Under the pieces are notes generated by a model. The model was not told where the DNA came from. It worked only from the letters and a program-made list of their open reading frames with translations, and did not search any database. The translations under genes were made by a program, and so were the position numbers. From RUG695 sp050943135 (lineage in GTDB: Bacteria; Planctomycetota; Planctomycetia; Pirellulales; Thermoguttaceae), in NCBI GenBank assembly GCA_050943135.1, contig JBMNOP010000013.1, positions 33,257 to 97,256 of the forward strand: a DNA stretch of 64,000 nucleotides, written 5' to 3'. Below are positions 8,224 to 16,494 of this stretch, one piece after another; within the stretch, counting starts at the first letter, position 1, and each line of letters starts with the position of its first letter.

Positions 8224-8805
8224 TTACGGATGGGGAGAAGGCCGGAGTTTTTTCAAGAGCCAGCCAATGTTTTCGGCGAGGGTATCAAGGGTCCTGAGGC
8301 CTTCCTCGTCAGAGCAGACATCACCCTTGTCTTTGGCCGCCAGGACGTTCCAGTAAGAAGAACCGGGGACGATCATCTGCGAGGCGAGAAAGAACATGTT
8401 GATTTGGGCAAAAGTGAAATTCTGCCCGGCCCGGCGCGCCACAGCGATCGAGGCACCGATTTTACGGCGAAGAACGTTTTCGCCCCGACGAGCCACCGAC
8501 CCGACTCGGTCGAGGAGAGCCATCAGCTGAGGAGTAGCCGAGCCGAACCAGACAGGTGAACCGAGGATGATTGCGTCGGCCTGCGCGAATTTCGGGAAAA
8601 GAACTTCGAAGTTGGGATCGGGGACCACGCACCGACGCTCCTTGGCGCATGCGTAACAAGCTATACACGGTTTTACCGGGTACTCGGCGAGAGAAACGAA
8701 CTCGGCTTCCACCCCCGACTCGGCCAGACGAGTCAAAACTCGCTTTACTGCGATGTCGGTATTACCACCAAGACGGGGGCTTCCGGAAATGCCAAGCACT
8801 TTCAC
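8224..8805 (-). CDS. NADPH-dependent FMN reductase / flavodoxin-fold protein
   Basis: A 193-residue flavodoxin-like protein. It opens with VLGISGSPRLGGNTD, the FMN phosphate-binding loop, has CIACYACAKERRC, a Cys-rich segment common in iron-sulfur flavoprotein relatives (about residues 47-59), and the SPVWFGSATPQL flavin-ring motif. It probably reduces a quinone or other acceptor with NAD(P)H; the substrate is unknown. The start is GTG at 8805 with GGGAG about eight bases upstream. It precedes ispE on the same strand. Confidence 0.82.
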   Translation of the reverse strand: MKVLGISGSPRLGGNTDIAVKRVLTRLAESGVEAEFVSLAEYPVKPCIACYACAKERRCVVPDPNFEVLFPKFAQADAIILGSPVWFGSATPQLMALLDRVGSVARRGENVLRRKIGASIAVARRAGQNFTFAQINMFFLASQMIVPGSSYWNVLAAKDKGDVCSDEEGLRTLDTLAENIGWLLKKLRPSPHP

Positions 8806-8856
8806 TTTGCGGACTCCCAGGCGGAAGAGGGGTTATGAATTATAAATAAGGGGGGA

Positions 8857-9120
8857 CTATTTCGCAGCCGAGGCGAAAGGTTTTGCACGGACACGCTTCG
8901 TTACCGAGCCGCAGCGAAGGCACTGGGCACAAACGCGAACGGTCTTGTTGGTGCCGTTTTCGGTCGTGATACGCACGCTTTGAAGGTTGGGGCGGAACTC
9001 ACGGCGGGTGACTCCGGTCACCTTGGTACCAACCCCCTTAAGGCGCTTGGCACGCCCGCGGGTAGTCATCTGATTGCCAATTTGGCGCCCTTTTCCACAA
9101 ATCTCACAAATCCGCGACAT
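8857..9120 (-). CDS. rpmB: 50S ribosomal protein L28
   Basis: An 87-residue protein of the large subunit. It begins MSRICEICGKGRQIGNQ and has a second cysteine pair CAQC plus CG, so it is the zinc-ribbon (C+) form. The ATG at 9120 has AGGA nine bases upstream; residues encoded further upstream do not belong to the family. A TATAAT-containing promoter lies at 9184-9211, between this gene and panD. Confidence 0.95.
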   Translation of the reverse strand: MSRICEICGKGRQIGNQMTTRGRAKRLKGVGTKVTGVTRREFRPNLQSVRITTENGTNKTVRVCAQCLRCGSVTKRVRAKPFASAAK

Positions 9121-9183
9121 TGTTCTATTTCCTAGTGATATCCCTGAGATATTGGATGTTTGATCTTCTGGACTCTCCGGTAG

Positions 9184-9211
9184 ATTATAGGGGGGATTCC
9201 ATAAACGGCAA
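9184..9211 (-). promoter_or_regulatory. Putative promoter for rpmB
   Basis: Minus-strand TTGCCG (9211-9206), 16-base spacer and a perfect TATAAT (9189-9184). The start site would fall near 9177, giving a leader of nearly 60 bases before rpmB. Confidence 0.5.
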
Positions 9212-9251
9212 GGGGGAGCTAAAAATCTCTCGGGGGAACCTTTCACATTAC

Positions 9252-9608
9252 CTATTGTTCCGTTTTTATCCTGTTTTCGGAATCGACCTTGACGACTTTA
9301 GCCCTGTAGTCGGCCAGCTCGGTCTCGTCGTACCGCGCATAGGTGATGATCACCAGGATGTCTCCGACGACTCCACAGCGAGCTGCCGGTCCGTTGAGCA
9401 TTATCGTGCCGCTCCCCCTAGGTGCGGCGATGGCATAGGTCACCAGGCGTTCCCCATTGTTTACGTTGAGAACGTGGACCTGTTCTCCGGGAAGAATATC
9501 AGCAGCCTCGAGCAGTTCGGAATCGATCGAGATACTTCCCTCGTAGTTAAGGTCACAGCCGGTCAGCGTCACCCGATGAATTTTTGACTTTAACATGGTT
9601 CGCAACAT
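9252..9608 (-). CDS. panD: Aspartate 1-decarboxylase precursor
   Basis: Makes beta-alanine from aspartate for pantothenate and coenzyme A. The 118-residue proenzyme begins MLRTMLKSKIHRVTLT and cleaves itself between Gly24 and Ser25 (YEGSISID) to form the pyruvoyl cofactor. LNGPAARCGVVGDILVIITY is the conserved C-terminal core. The ATG at 9608 gives the standard Ser25 numbering and has GGGGAGG about nine bases upstream, so the longer frame is rejected. No other pantothenate gene is nearby. Confidence 0.95.
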   Translation of the reverse strand: MLRTMLKSKIHRVTLTGCDLNYEGSISIDSELLEAADILPGEQVHVLNVNNGERLVTYAIAAPRGSGTIMLNGPAARCGVVGDILVIITYARYDETELADYRAKVVKVDSENRIKTEQ

Positions 9609-9791
9609 CTTCTTGATCCTCCCCGAAACAACAGAAGATAACGGATATTTACGACTATTCCATAATAAGCTTTTTTTTCTTTTCATAAAGCCCCGACCAT
9701 TCGAAAAAGCACCGAAAAACATAGGCCAAGAACCACTGAGGCCTTCGTCCATCCTTCCCGTTTTTCCTGTTCATCAATGGGGCGGACCCGA

Positions 9792-9819
9792 TTGACATTT
9801 TTGGAGGGGAGGGTAAATT
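9792..9819 (+). promoter_or_regulatory. Putative promoter of the rpsL-rpsG operon
   Basis: TTGACA (9792-9797), 16-base spacer, TAAATT (9814-9819). It lies 78 bases before the rpsL ATG in the gap between panD and rpsL. The -35 is perfect; the -10 matches four of six positions. Confidence 0.5.
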
Positions 9820-9896
9820 GATTAGAGTCCCCCATTGTGGATAATGGGGTCATACGAGGTATTCAGCGAGAATTTGCATTAGAAGAGAGAGCTTTA

Positions 9897-10286
9897 ATGC
9901 CGACCATTAACCAGTTGGTTCGCAAGAACCGGAAGCAGCAACACAGCTTCAGTAAGTCCGTTGTTTTGGAGAAATGCCCGCAGAAACGCGGCGTTTGTCT
10001 GTTGGTTCGCACGATGCAGCCCAAGAAGCCGAATTCCGCGCTTCGCCGTATCGCGCGTGTCCGCCTGTCGAACGGGAAAGAGGCAACCGTCTATATCCCG
10101 GGTGAAGGCCACAAACTGCAAGAGCACTCCATCGTCCTCATCCGCGGCGGTCGTGTTCGCGACCTGCCGGGTGTTCGTTATCAGGTCATCCGTGGTACGC
10201 TCGACGCGACCGGGGTTGACGGACGTCGCCAGGCTCGCAGCCGTTACGGTGCCAAGCGAGCGGCCGCGCCTGCCAAGAAGAAGTAA
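9897..10286 (+). CDS. rpsL: 30S ribosomal protein S12
   Basis: A 129-residue small-subunit protein at the decoding centre. It starts MPTINQLVRKNRK and keeps CPQKRGVCLLV, KKPNSALRR with Lys43, and GEGHKLQEHSIVLIRGGRV. Position 88 is Arg where E. coli has Lys; Arg at this site is a known streptomycin-resistance substitution in other bacteria. ATG 9897 is chosen by alignment and the GAGAG upstream. First gene of the str-type cluster, followed by rpsG after 150 bases. Confidence 0.96.
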   Translation: MPTINQLVRKNRKQQHSFSKSVVLEKCPQKRGVCLLVRTMQPKKPNSALRRIARVRLSNGKEATVYIPGEGHKLQEHSIVLIRGGRVRDLPGVRYQVIRGTLDATGVDGRRQARSRYGAKRAAAPAKKK

Positions 10287-10436
10287 TTTCTTCGTCGTCG
10301 CATCTTTCCAAGCCGTTGGGCCGATTCCGATTGAGAAAGCGGTTTTTATGACAGCAGCCCGTCGGAGTATTTTTCGGAGGAGCTCAAGAACGGTTATCCA
10401 AAACAGAACAAAGTTTAACATTGAAAGAGAAAAAAG

Positions 10437-10904
10437 ATGGGAAAAATCACCGCCAGCAAAAAACAGCTCAAACCAGACCCGGTTTACGGTTCTATTTTGG
10501 CCAGCAAGTTCATCAACTGCCTGATGTGGGACGGCAAAAAGACGGCCGCGCAAAAGATATTCTATGACGCTCTCGACATTCTCGCTGAAAAAGTCGCTGA
10601 CGTTCCGTCGATTGAAGTTTTCACCAAGGCTCTCGACAATGTGAAGCCCGCGATCGAAGTCCGTTCAAAGCGCGTCGGTGGTGCTTCGTATCAGGTTCCG
10701 ATGCCGGTTCGCGCCAATCGTGCGCAATCGCTGAGCATCCGCTGGATACTGGCAGCGGTTCGTGACAAGAAGGGCCAGCCGAGCGCTCGAAAGCTTGCTG
10801 CCGAGCTTCTGGCCGCTTACAACAAAGAAGGTGTCGCGTTCACAAAGCGCGAAAACGTCCACAAAATGGCCGAAGCCAACAAAGCATTCGCGCACTTCGC
10901 GTGA
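10437..10904 (+). CDS. rpsG: 30S ribosomal protein S7
   Basis: A 155-residue primary 16S rRNA-binding protein that organises the small-subunit head. Recognised by the KPDPVYGSILASKFINCLM start, KALDNVKPAIEVRSKRVGGASYQVPMPV, and the C-terminal KRENVHKMAEANKAFAHF. Length is typical. It is followed by a strong hairpin terminator, which separates rpsL-rpsG from fusA. Confidence 0.96.
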   Translation: MGKITASKKQLKPDPVYGSILASKFINCLMWDGKKTAAQKIFYDALDILAEKVADVPSIEVFTKALDNVKPAIEVRSKRVGGASYQVPMPVRANRAQSLSIRWILAAVRDKKGQPSARKLAAELLAAYNKEGVAFTKRENVHKMAEANKAFAHFA

Positions 10905-10930
10905 TCGGCTTTTATCTGTATCCCGACCCC

Positions 10931-10967
10931 AGAGACCGATATCGTTGCGATACCGGTCTCTAGTTTT
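10931..10967 (+). terminator. Rho-independent terminator after rpsG
   Basis: A 14-bp stem (10931-10944 with 10948-10961, one mismatch) closed by a TTG loop, followed by AGTTTT. It lies 27 bases after the rpsG stop. Confidence 0.8.
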
Positions 10968-11005
10968 ATCGCTTGGGATGTTTTATCATCTTGGAAGACT
11001 GACCG

Positions 11006-13111
11006 ATGGCTAAACAAAATCAGAAAAACACCCGTGATCTGAAGCTCCTGCGCAATATCGGCGTGATAGCTCATATCGATGCTGGCAAGACGACGGTGAC
11101 CGAGCGGATGCTCTACTACTCGGCGTATGTCCATCGGGTTGGGATGGTTGACAACGGTACCACGGTGACCGACTTCGATCCCGAAGAGCGCGAGCGGGGG
11201 ATCACCATCAATTCCGCTTGTGTGACATTCAATTGGAAAGATTGGAATTTTAACCTGATCGACACTCCGGGGCACGTCGATTTTACCGCCGAGGTTGAAC
11301 GTTCGCTTCGCGTGCTCGACGGAGGAGTGGTGGTTTTCAGTGCCCGAGAAGGGGTTGAGGCCCAGAGTGAGACGGTTTGGCGTCAGGCCGACCGTTACCA
11401 TGTTCCGCGGATCGCCTTCATCAATAAAATGGACCGTGAAGGGGCCGATTTTTACGGAACAGTCGATGAAATCCGCGAGCGCCTCGGTGCCGAGCCCTTG
11501 ATTGTGGCGATTCCCGTCGGTTCGGGGCCCCCTCACGTTCCGGAGGCTTTTCGCGGCACGATCGATCTGACCACAATGAAGCAGCTTACCTTCGATGCCG
11601 AAACCCGCGGCGAGAGAATCTCCTGTGCCGAGATCGAAGAGGGGATGCTCAAAGAGGCACAATTCTATCGTGACAAGCTTCTCGACCAGCTCTCGATGTT
11701 CAGTGACGAGCTGACAGAAATGCTCCTGGCCGAAGAGGAAATTCCCGCAGAGATGATCCGTGTCGTTTTGCGCAACGCGGTCCTTTCCGATATGGGGGTT
11801 CCGATCCTCTGCGGTTCGGCGCTCGACGGTATCGGCGTTCAGACGGTGATGGACGCGGTCGGGTACTATCTTCCCTCGCCGCTCGATGTTCCGCCCGTTC
11901 AAGGGGTTGATCCGACGCGCCCCGACGATCCCGTGGCGATCCGCCGCGCCGATCCGGACGAGCCGTTTTGTGCGCTCCTGTTCAAAGTGGTCTCGGACCG
12001 TCACGGCGATTTGAGCTACCTGCGTGTCTATTCCGGGAAACTCTCGTCGAATTCCCGCGTGCTGAACCCGCGTGGCAACAAAAAAGAGAATATCCCCCAA
12101 ATTTGGCGGATTCAGGCCGACCATCGCGAACAGGTCGAAGAGGTCTCGGCCGGCGATATTTGCGGGGTGATCGGCTTGCGTTTCAGCGCAACGGGGGACA
12201 CCCTCTGCGATGTCAAGGCGCCGATTGTTCTCGAGTCGATCACGTTTCCCGAAACGGTTGTTTCGATGGCGATCGAACCCGACTCGACCGAAGAGTACAA
12301 AAAGCTCAAGACAGTTCTCGAAATGATGCGCCGTCAAGATCCGACCTTTAAAGCGGTCGAAAACGAGGAGACCGGGCAGACCCTCATCAGCGGGATGGGA
12401 GAGCTTCACCTGGAAGTGATCAAGCACCGACTCCTTCGGGAATTCAAACTGAATGTCCGTGTACATAACCCGCGTGTCAGCTATCGTGAAACGATTCAGA
12501 AACAAACAGAAGTGACCGGTGTCTGCCATCGGAATATTGCCGGTTCGCGTCATTGGGCCGAGGTTACCATTCGGTTCGAGCCACTGTCCGAGGAAAGGCA
12601 GAAGGTTGAGGTCCGGAGTGAATATACCGGCGAACTTCCGAAACCGGAGTTCTCGAATCTGATTTTGGAATCGATGAAAGAGGAAAGTGAAGCCGGCGGC
12701 CAGCTCGGATTCCCGCTCACCCGGTTGCGGATGACTTTTGTTGGCGGTGCGTTCAGCGAGGCCGAAACCTCCGAAGCGGCGCTTCGTATCGCCATCGCCG
12801 ATGCCTGTCGTAAGGGACTGGCCGAGGGAGGGATCGTCCTGTTAGAACCGATCATGCGTCTAGAGATCTCTACCCCCGACGAGTATGTCGGAGACATCGT
12901 CAGTGACTTAAATCAGCGGCACGGGATCGTGACCAAAACACACAATCGCGGTAAACTGGCGGTGATCGAAGCCGAGACGCCGTTGGCCAACCTTTTCGGT
13001 TATACATCGGCAATGCGCGGTCTGAGTCAGGGACGCGCGTCAGCCTCCATGGAGCCGCTCAACTACCGTCCCGCGTCTTCTGACGTTTTGAAATCTTTTA
13101 TGCTGGAGTAA
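11006..13111 (+). CDS. fusA: Translation elongation factor G (EF-G2/spd-like sequence type)
   Basis: A 701-residue translational GTPase with GTPase domain, domain II and domains III-V. G1 is AHIDAGKTT, G3 DTPGH, G4 NKMD. Switch I reads DNGTTVTDFDPEERERGITI rather than the ATMDWMEQEQERGITI-type loop of classical EF-G, and the SAREGVEAQ stretch resembles mitochondrial EF-G2 and the spirochete/planctomycete spdEFG group, in which one paralogue has been shown to specialise in ribosome recycling. Which role this one has cannot be told from the window. Its place in the str cluster argues for a main factor, its sequence for an spd form. Confidence 0.9.
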   Translation: MAKQNQKNTRDLKLLRNIGVIAHIDAGKTTVTERMLYYSAYVHRVGMVDNGTTVTDFDPEERERGITINSACVTFNWKDWNFNLIDTPGHVDFTAEVERSLRVLDGGVVVFSAREGVEAQSETVWRQADRYHVPRIAFINKMDREGADFYGTVDEIRERLGAEPLIVAIPVGSGPPHVPEAFRGTIDLTTMKQLTFDAETRGERISCAEIEEGMLKEAQFYRDKLLDQLSMFSDELTEMLLAEEEIPAEMIRVVLRNAVLSDMGVPILCGSALDGIGVQTVMDAVGYYLPSPLDVPPVQGVDPTRPDDPVAIRRADPDEPFCALLFKVVSDRHGDLSYLRVYSGKLSSNSRVLNPRGNKKENIPQIWRIQADHREQVEEVSAGDICGVIGLRFSATGDTLCDVKAPIVLESITFPETVVSMAIEPDSTEEYKKLKTVLEMMRRQDPTFKAVENEETGQTLISGMGELHLEVIKHRLLREFKLNVRVHNPRVSYRETIQKQTEVTGVCHRNIAGSRHWAEVTIRFEPLSEERQKVEVRSEYTGELPKPEFSNLILESMKEESEAGGQLGFPLTRLRMTFVGGAFSEAETSEAALRIAIADACRKGLAEGGIVLLEPIMRLEISTPDEYVGDIVSDLNQRHGIVTKTHNRGKLAVIEAETPLANLFGYTSAMRGLSQGRASASMEPLNYRPASSDVLKSFMLE

Positions 13112-13122
13112 AGAATTTATTG

Positions 13123-14943
13123 ATGGCGAACGATTTTTTCGACAGCAGCGATAGCGACCGATCCAACAAGCCGCTCCTTTATGCCGAGCACTGGGTTCTT
13201 CCCGAACCGCTTGAGCTCCAACAGGGGGGAGTACTTGAGAATGTCAGAGTGGTCTACGAGACGTACGGTAAGCTGAACACCGAAAAGAGTAACGCCATCT
13301 TTATCTGTCACGCCCTTTCGGGCGATTCGCACGTCGCTTCACATAACGACACCGATGATCCCGGCTGGTGGGAACTGATGGTCGGCAGCGGCAAGGCGAT
13401 TGATACCGACCGCTACTTCGTCGTTTGTGCCAACATCTTGGGCGGATGCCGCGGGACGACAGGTCCCGACAGTATCGACCCGACGACCGGCCGTCCTTAC
13501 GGGAAAGATTTTCCGGCGATCAGTATCGCCGATATCGTCAACGTCAACTACAAGCTGATCACCGAGCATCTTGGAATTTCCCGCCTCTTCGCTCTGGTCG
13601 GTGGGTCGCTCGGTGGGTTTATGGCACTCGACTGGGCGGTTCGATTCCCCAAGTCGCTCTGCGGCAATGTTATGATTGCCACCGGAGCGCGCCTCTCGCA
13701 ACAAGCACGCGCTTTCGATGTGATCGCACGTAATGCGATCACGAGCGACCCGAACTTCCATGACGGTCAGTATTACGATAAACCCGTCGGTCCGAAAAAG
13801 GGGCTGGCGATCGCCCGGCAACTCGGGCATATTACCTACCTGTCCCGTGAGGCGATGAGTCGCAAATCGGAGTCGGACCGTAAAGTCGACTCTCCATTCG
13901 AAACGATTTATCCGATCGGTTCCTACCTGGCGCACCAGGGAGACAAGTTCGTCGAACGTTTCGATGCCAACAGTTACTGTACCCTCTCGAAAGCCTTGGA
14001 CGACTACAACCAGTCTCAGACTTTTGAAGCTTTGACCGATGACATTAAAAAATCGGACTGCCGCTGGCTTTGTGTTAGTTTCTCGTCGGATTGGCTTTTC
14101 TTACCGTCTCAAACCAAAGAGATTGTCGACGCGGCGCTCGCGGCGGGGAAAGAGGTCAGTTATTGCGATGTGGCGAGCCAGGCCGGACACGACGGTTTCC
14201 TTCTCAAGCCCGAGATCGATTTTTACGGGCGGCTTGTTAATGCGTTCCTTCACAATCTGGAATCGAATCCGCTGATCAAGGCACCCGACGAATCTTCGTC
14301 CGCCTTGGCGGAATTTCCGGAAAAGCGCCCGATTTCTTCTCGACTGAAACATCGAATCGATCTGGATCGGATTATCGAACTGATACCGTCCGGCAAATCA
14401 ACCCTCGACCTGGGGTGCGGCAAAGGGGAACTCCTCCTTCGGCTCCGCGAGCGGGGCGACAATCGTGTCGTCGGTGTCGAGTTGGAACAGAAATATGTGT
14501 TTCAATGTGTCGCACGTGGTCTAAACGTTATTCACGCCGATATGGATAAGGGTCTCCAGTCGTTCCAAGACGGGCAGTTTGATTTTGTTGTCTTATCGAA
14601 GACACTCCAGACGGTACGCAACGTCGAACTGGTCCTCGAAGAGATGCTTCGGATCGGTCGCACCGCGATTGTCAGTTTCCCGAATTTCGGCTATCACCGC
14701 TTCCGTACCCAACTGGAAATGTTCGGCACGGCACCGCAGACCGACACGCGTCCCGGCCGGAAATGGTTCAATACCAGCGATGTCCGCTTCCTGACGATTG
14801 CCGATTTTCGCGAACTCTGCAACGACAAACGTTATCGGATTCAGAAAATGATCGCGCTCGACACCGAGAAAGAGATCGAAATTCCGGAAGAAGACGCGCC
14901 TAACGTCTTGGCCGATGTTGCGATTGTCGCACTGACGAAATAG
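13123..14943 (+). CDS. metX: MetX-MetW fusion: homoserine O-acetyltransferase with MetW methyltransferase-fold domain
   Basis: A 606-residue fusion. Residues 1 to about 385 are MetX, an alpha/beta hydrolase that acylates homoserine: CHALSGDSH, nucleophile Ser162 in GGSLGG, catalytic Asp in SSDWLFLP and His in GHDGFLL. Residues from about 395 are MetW, with the SAM-type motif LDLGCGKGELL, SKTLQTVRN and SFPNFGYHRFR. In many bacteria metX and metW are neighbouring genes and MetW is needed for MetX activity, so the fusion makes functional sense. ATG 13123 is used; TTG 13120 is closer to the GGAG at 13105. It lies just 11 bases after fusA. Confidence 0.92.
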   Translation: MANDFFDSSDSDRSNKPLLYAEHWVLPEPLELQQGGVLENVRVVYETYGKLNTEKSNAIFICHALSGDSHVASHNDTDDPGWWELMVGSGKAIDTDRYFVVCANILGGCRGTTGPDSIDPTTGRPYGKDFPAISIADIVNVNYKLITEHLGISRLFALVGGSLGGFMALDWAVRFPKSLCGNVMIATGARLSQQARAFDVIARNAITSDPNFHDGQYYDKPVGPKKGLAIARQLGHITYLSREAMSRKSESDRKVDSPFETIYPIGSYLAHQGDKFVERFDANSYCTLSKALDDYNQSQTFEALTDDIKKSDCRWLCVSFSSDWLFLPSQTKEIVDAALAAGKEVSYCDVASQAGHDGFLLKPEIDFYGRLVNAFLHNLESNPLIKAPDESSSALAEFPEKRPISSRLKHRIDLDRIIELIPSGKSTLDLGCGKGELLLRLRERGDNRVVGVELEQKYVFQCVARGLNVIHADMDKGLQSFQDGQFDFVVLSKTLQTVRNVELVLEEMLRIGRTAIVSFPNFGYHRFRTQLEMFGTAPQTDTRPGRKWFNTSDVRFLTIADFRELCNDKRYRIQKMIALDTEKEIEIPEEDAPNVLADVAIVALTK

Positions 14944-15018
14944 CGCCGAGCCTCGTTCTTTTTATCCATACCGCCAACCTCTCCCAGGTGGGGTTCCCTC
15001 CTTCGGGGAATAGTCTTC

Positions 15019-15047
15019 TTGACAATTTTTCCGGTAAAGATGATACT
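15019..15047 (+). promoter_or_regulatory. Promoter for the fliI-like gene
   Basis: TTGACA (15019-15024), 17-base spacer, GATACT (15042-15047). It lies inside the upstream extension of the longest fliI frame, so translation must begin downstream of about 15054. Confidence 0.6.
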
Positions 15048-15104
15048 TCCCCGGGAGCCGCTCCGGCAGGCTTGTTCTGTCTCCGGTTATCGGAAAATAA
15101 AGGA

Positions 15105-16415
15105 ATGGATGTGCAAGAGCCAATCTGCGACCAGATCAGAAGTATTATGCCCGCTCGAATCATTGGGCGTGTGGTGAGTACCGAGGGGATTGCTGTTTCC
15201 GCCACGGGTTTTCCGGTGCCGATCGGAGCCTTGGCACAAATCGAGTCCTCGGCGGGCGAACTGATTCTGGCTGAGGTGGTCGGGTTCCGTGACAATGTCA
15301 CCCTCCTTTGTTCCTATTCCGATCTGACCGGAATTCGTCGGGGAACACGTGTGAAACTTTTCCAGACGATTCCACGTCTGCGGGTTGGGGACGAACTCCT
15401 CGGGCGGGTTGTCGACGCGTTCGGCCAACCGCTCGACGATCGACCGAAACCGGTCCTCTCGTACCGAATGCGCTACGATCGGCGTCCGCCCGATCCTTGC
15501 ACACGCCCGCGAATCGATACGGTTCTTTCGACCGGTATACGCGCGATCGACGGTTTTCTGACGGTCGGCAACGGCCAACGGATCGGAATTTTCGCCGGGA
15601 GCGGGGTCGGCAAGAGTGTAACCCTCGGGATGATGACACGCTATACTGACGCCGATGTGATCGTGATCGGGCTGATCGGAGAACGGGGAAGGGAAGTCAA
15701 CGATTTCATTGAACGGAATCTCGGATCGGAAGGAAAACGCAAAAGTGTCGTTGTTGTTTCCACTTCAAACGAACCTGCGTTGATGCGCGTGCGCGCCGCA
15801 CAGGCAGCTATGACAATCGCCGAATATTTTCGTGACCGGGGGAAGAACGTTCTCTTTCTGATCGACTCACTAACACGCTACGCGCAGGCGTTGCGCGAGA
15901 TCGGTCTGGCCGCCGGAGAACCCCCGGCGGCCAAAGGATTTCCGCCGAGTGTCTTTTCTTCGATCCCGCAACTTGTCGAACGGGCCGGGCGGGCTCAGAC
16001 GGGTTCGATCACGTCGTTTATCACGGTTCTGGTCGAAGGGGACGACAAGGACGACCCGATTTGTGATGCGGTGCGCGGTTTGTTGGACGGCCATATCTGG
16101 CTTTCGCGCAAACTGAGCACACGGGGGCATTATCCAGCCATCGACCCGCTCGAAAGCATCAGCCGTCTGATGCCCGATATTTGTACGCCGGAACATCTCG
16201 CTGCTGCGGCATCACTGCGCAGACTCCTTGGGGTCTATGCCGAAAACGAAGACCTTATCTCGGTCGGTGCGTATCGTCAAGGAACCAATCCCGAAATCGA
16301 TCGGGCGATTCAACTCAAACCGGCCATCGATGCCTGGCTCTGTCAGAGGGTCGACGAACCTTCGACCTTTTGCGAGGCGCTCGAAGGACTGACGGCGATT
16401 GCCGGGCAGGAGTGA
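15105..16415 (+). CDS. fliI: FliI/YscN-family flagellar or type III export ATPase
   Basis: A 436-residue F1-beta-like ATPase that energises type III protein export. It has an N-terminal barrel, Walker A GIFAGSGVGKSVT with Lys170, GLIGERGREVNDFI, Walker B VLFLIDSLTRYAQA, GEPPAAKGFPPSVFS and the C-terminal SRLMPD region. All fit the FliI group rather than F1-ATPase. ATG 15105 is listed, but AAGGA is better spaced for GTG 15111. It converges on fliH and fliF with only 79 bases between stops. Flagellar versus non-flagellar use cannot be decided, since no flagellin, rod, hook or export-gate gene is in view. Confidence 0.88.
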   Translation: MDVQEPICDQIRSIMPARIIGRVVSTEGIAVSATGFPVPIGALAQIESSAGELILAEVVGFRDNVTLLCSYSDLTGIRRGTRVKLFQTIPRLRVGDELLGRVVDAFGQPLDDRPKPVLSYRMRYDRRPPDPCTRPRIDTVLSTGIRAIDGFLTVGNGQRIGIFAGSGVGKSVTLGMMTRYTDADVIVIGLIGERGREVNDFIERNLGSEGKRKSVVVVSTSNEPALMRVRAAQAAMTIAEYFRDRGKNVLFLIDSLTRYAQALREIGLAAGEPPAAKGFPPSVFSSIPQLVERAGRAQTGSITSFITVLVEGDDKDDPICDAVRGLLDGHIWLSRKLSTRGHYPAIDPLESISRLMPDICTPEHLAAAASLRRLLGVYAENEDLISVGAYRQGTNPEIDRAIQLKPAIDAWLCQRVDEPSTFCEALEGLTAIAGQE

Positions 16416-16494
16416 CGGGTTCGGGGCCGAACATCTCTTTCGCCGCGAACGTTCATGGGTCGCAATTCATAACAAGTCCATTACGTGCCGAAGA

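Noticed and set aside
10817..12553. Long open frame on the minus strand opposite fusA (578 codons)
   Set aside because: It is antisense to a clear EF-G gene, has no family motif, and follows from codon bias in the real gene.
14988..15104. Upstream start for fliI at 14988
   Set aside because: It precedes the TTGACA/GATACT promoter, and the added residues do not match FliI.
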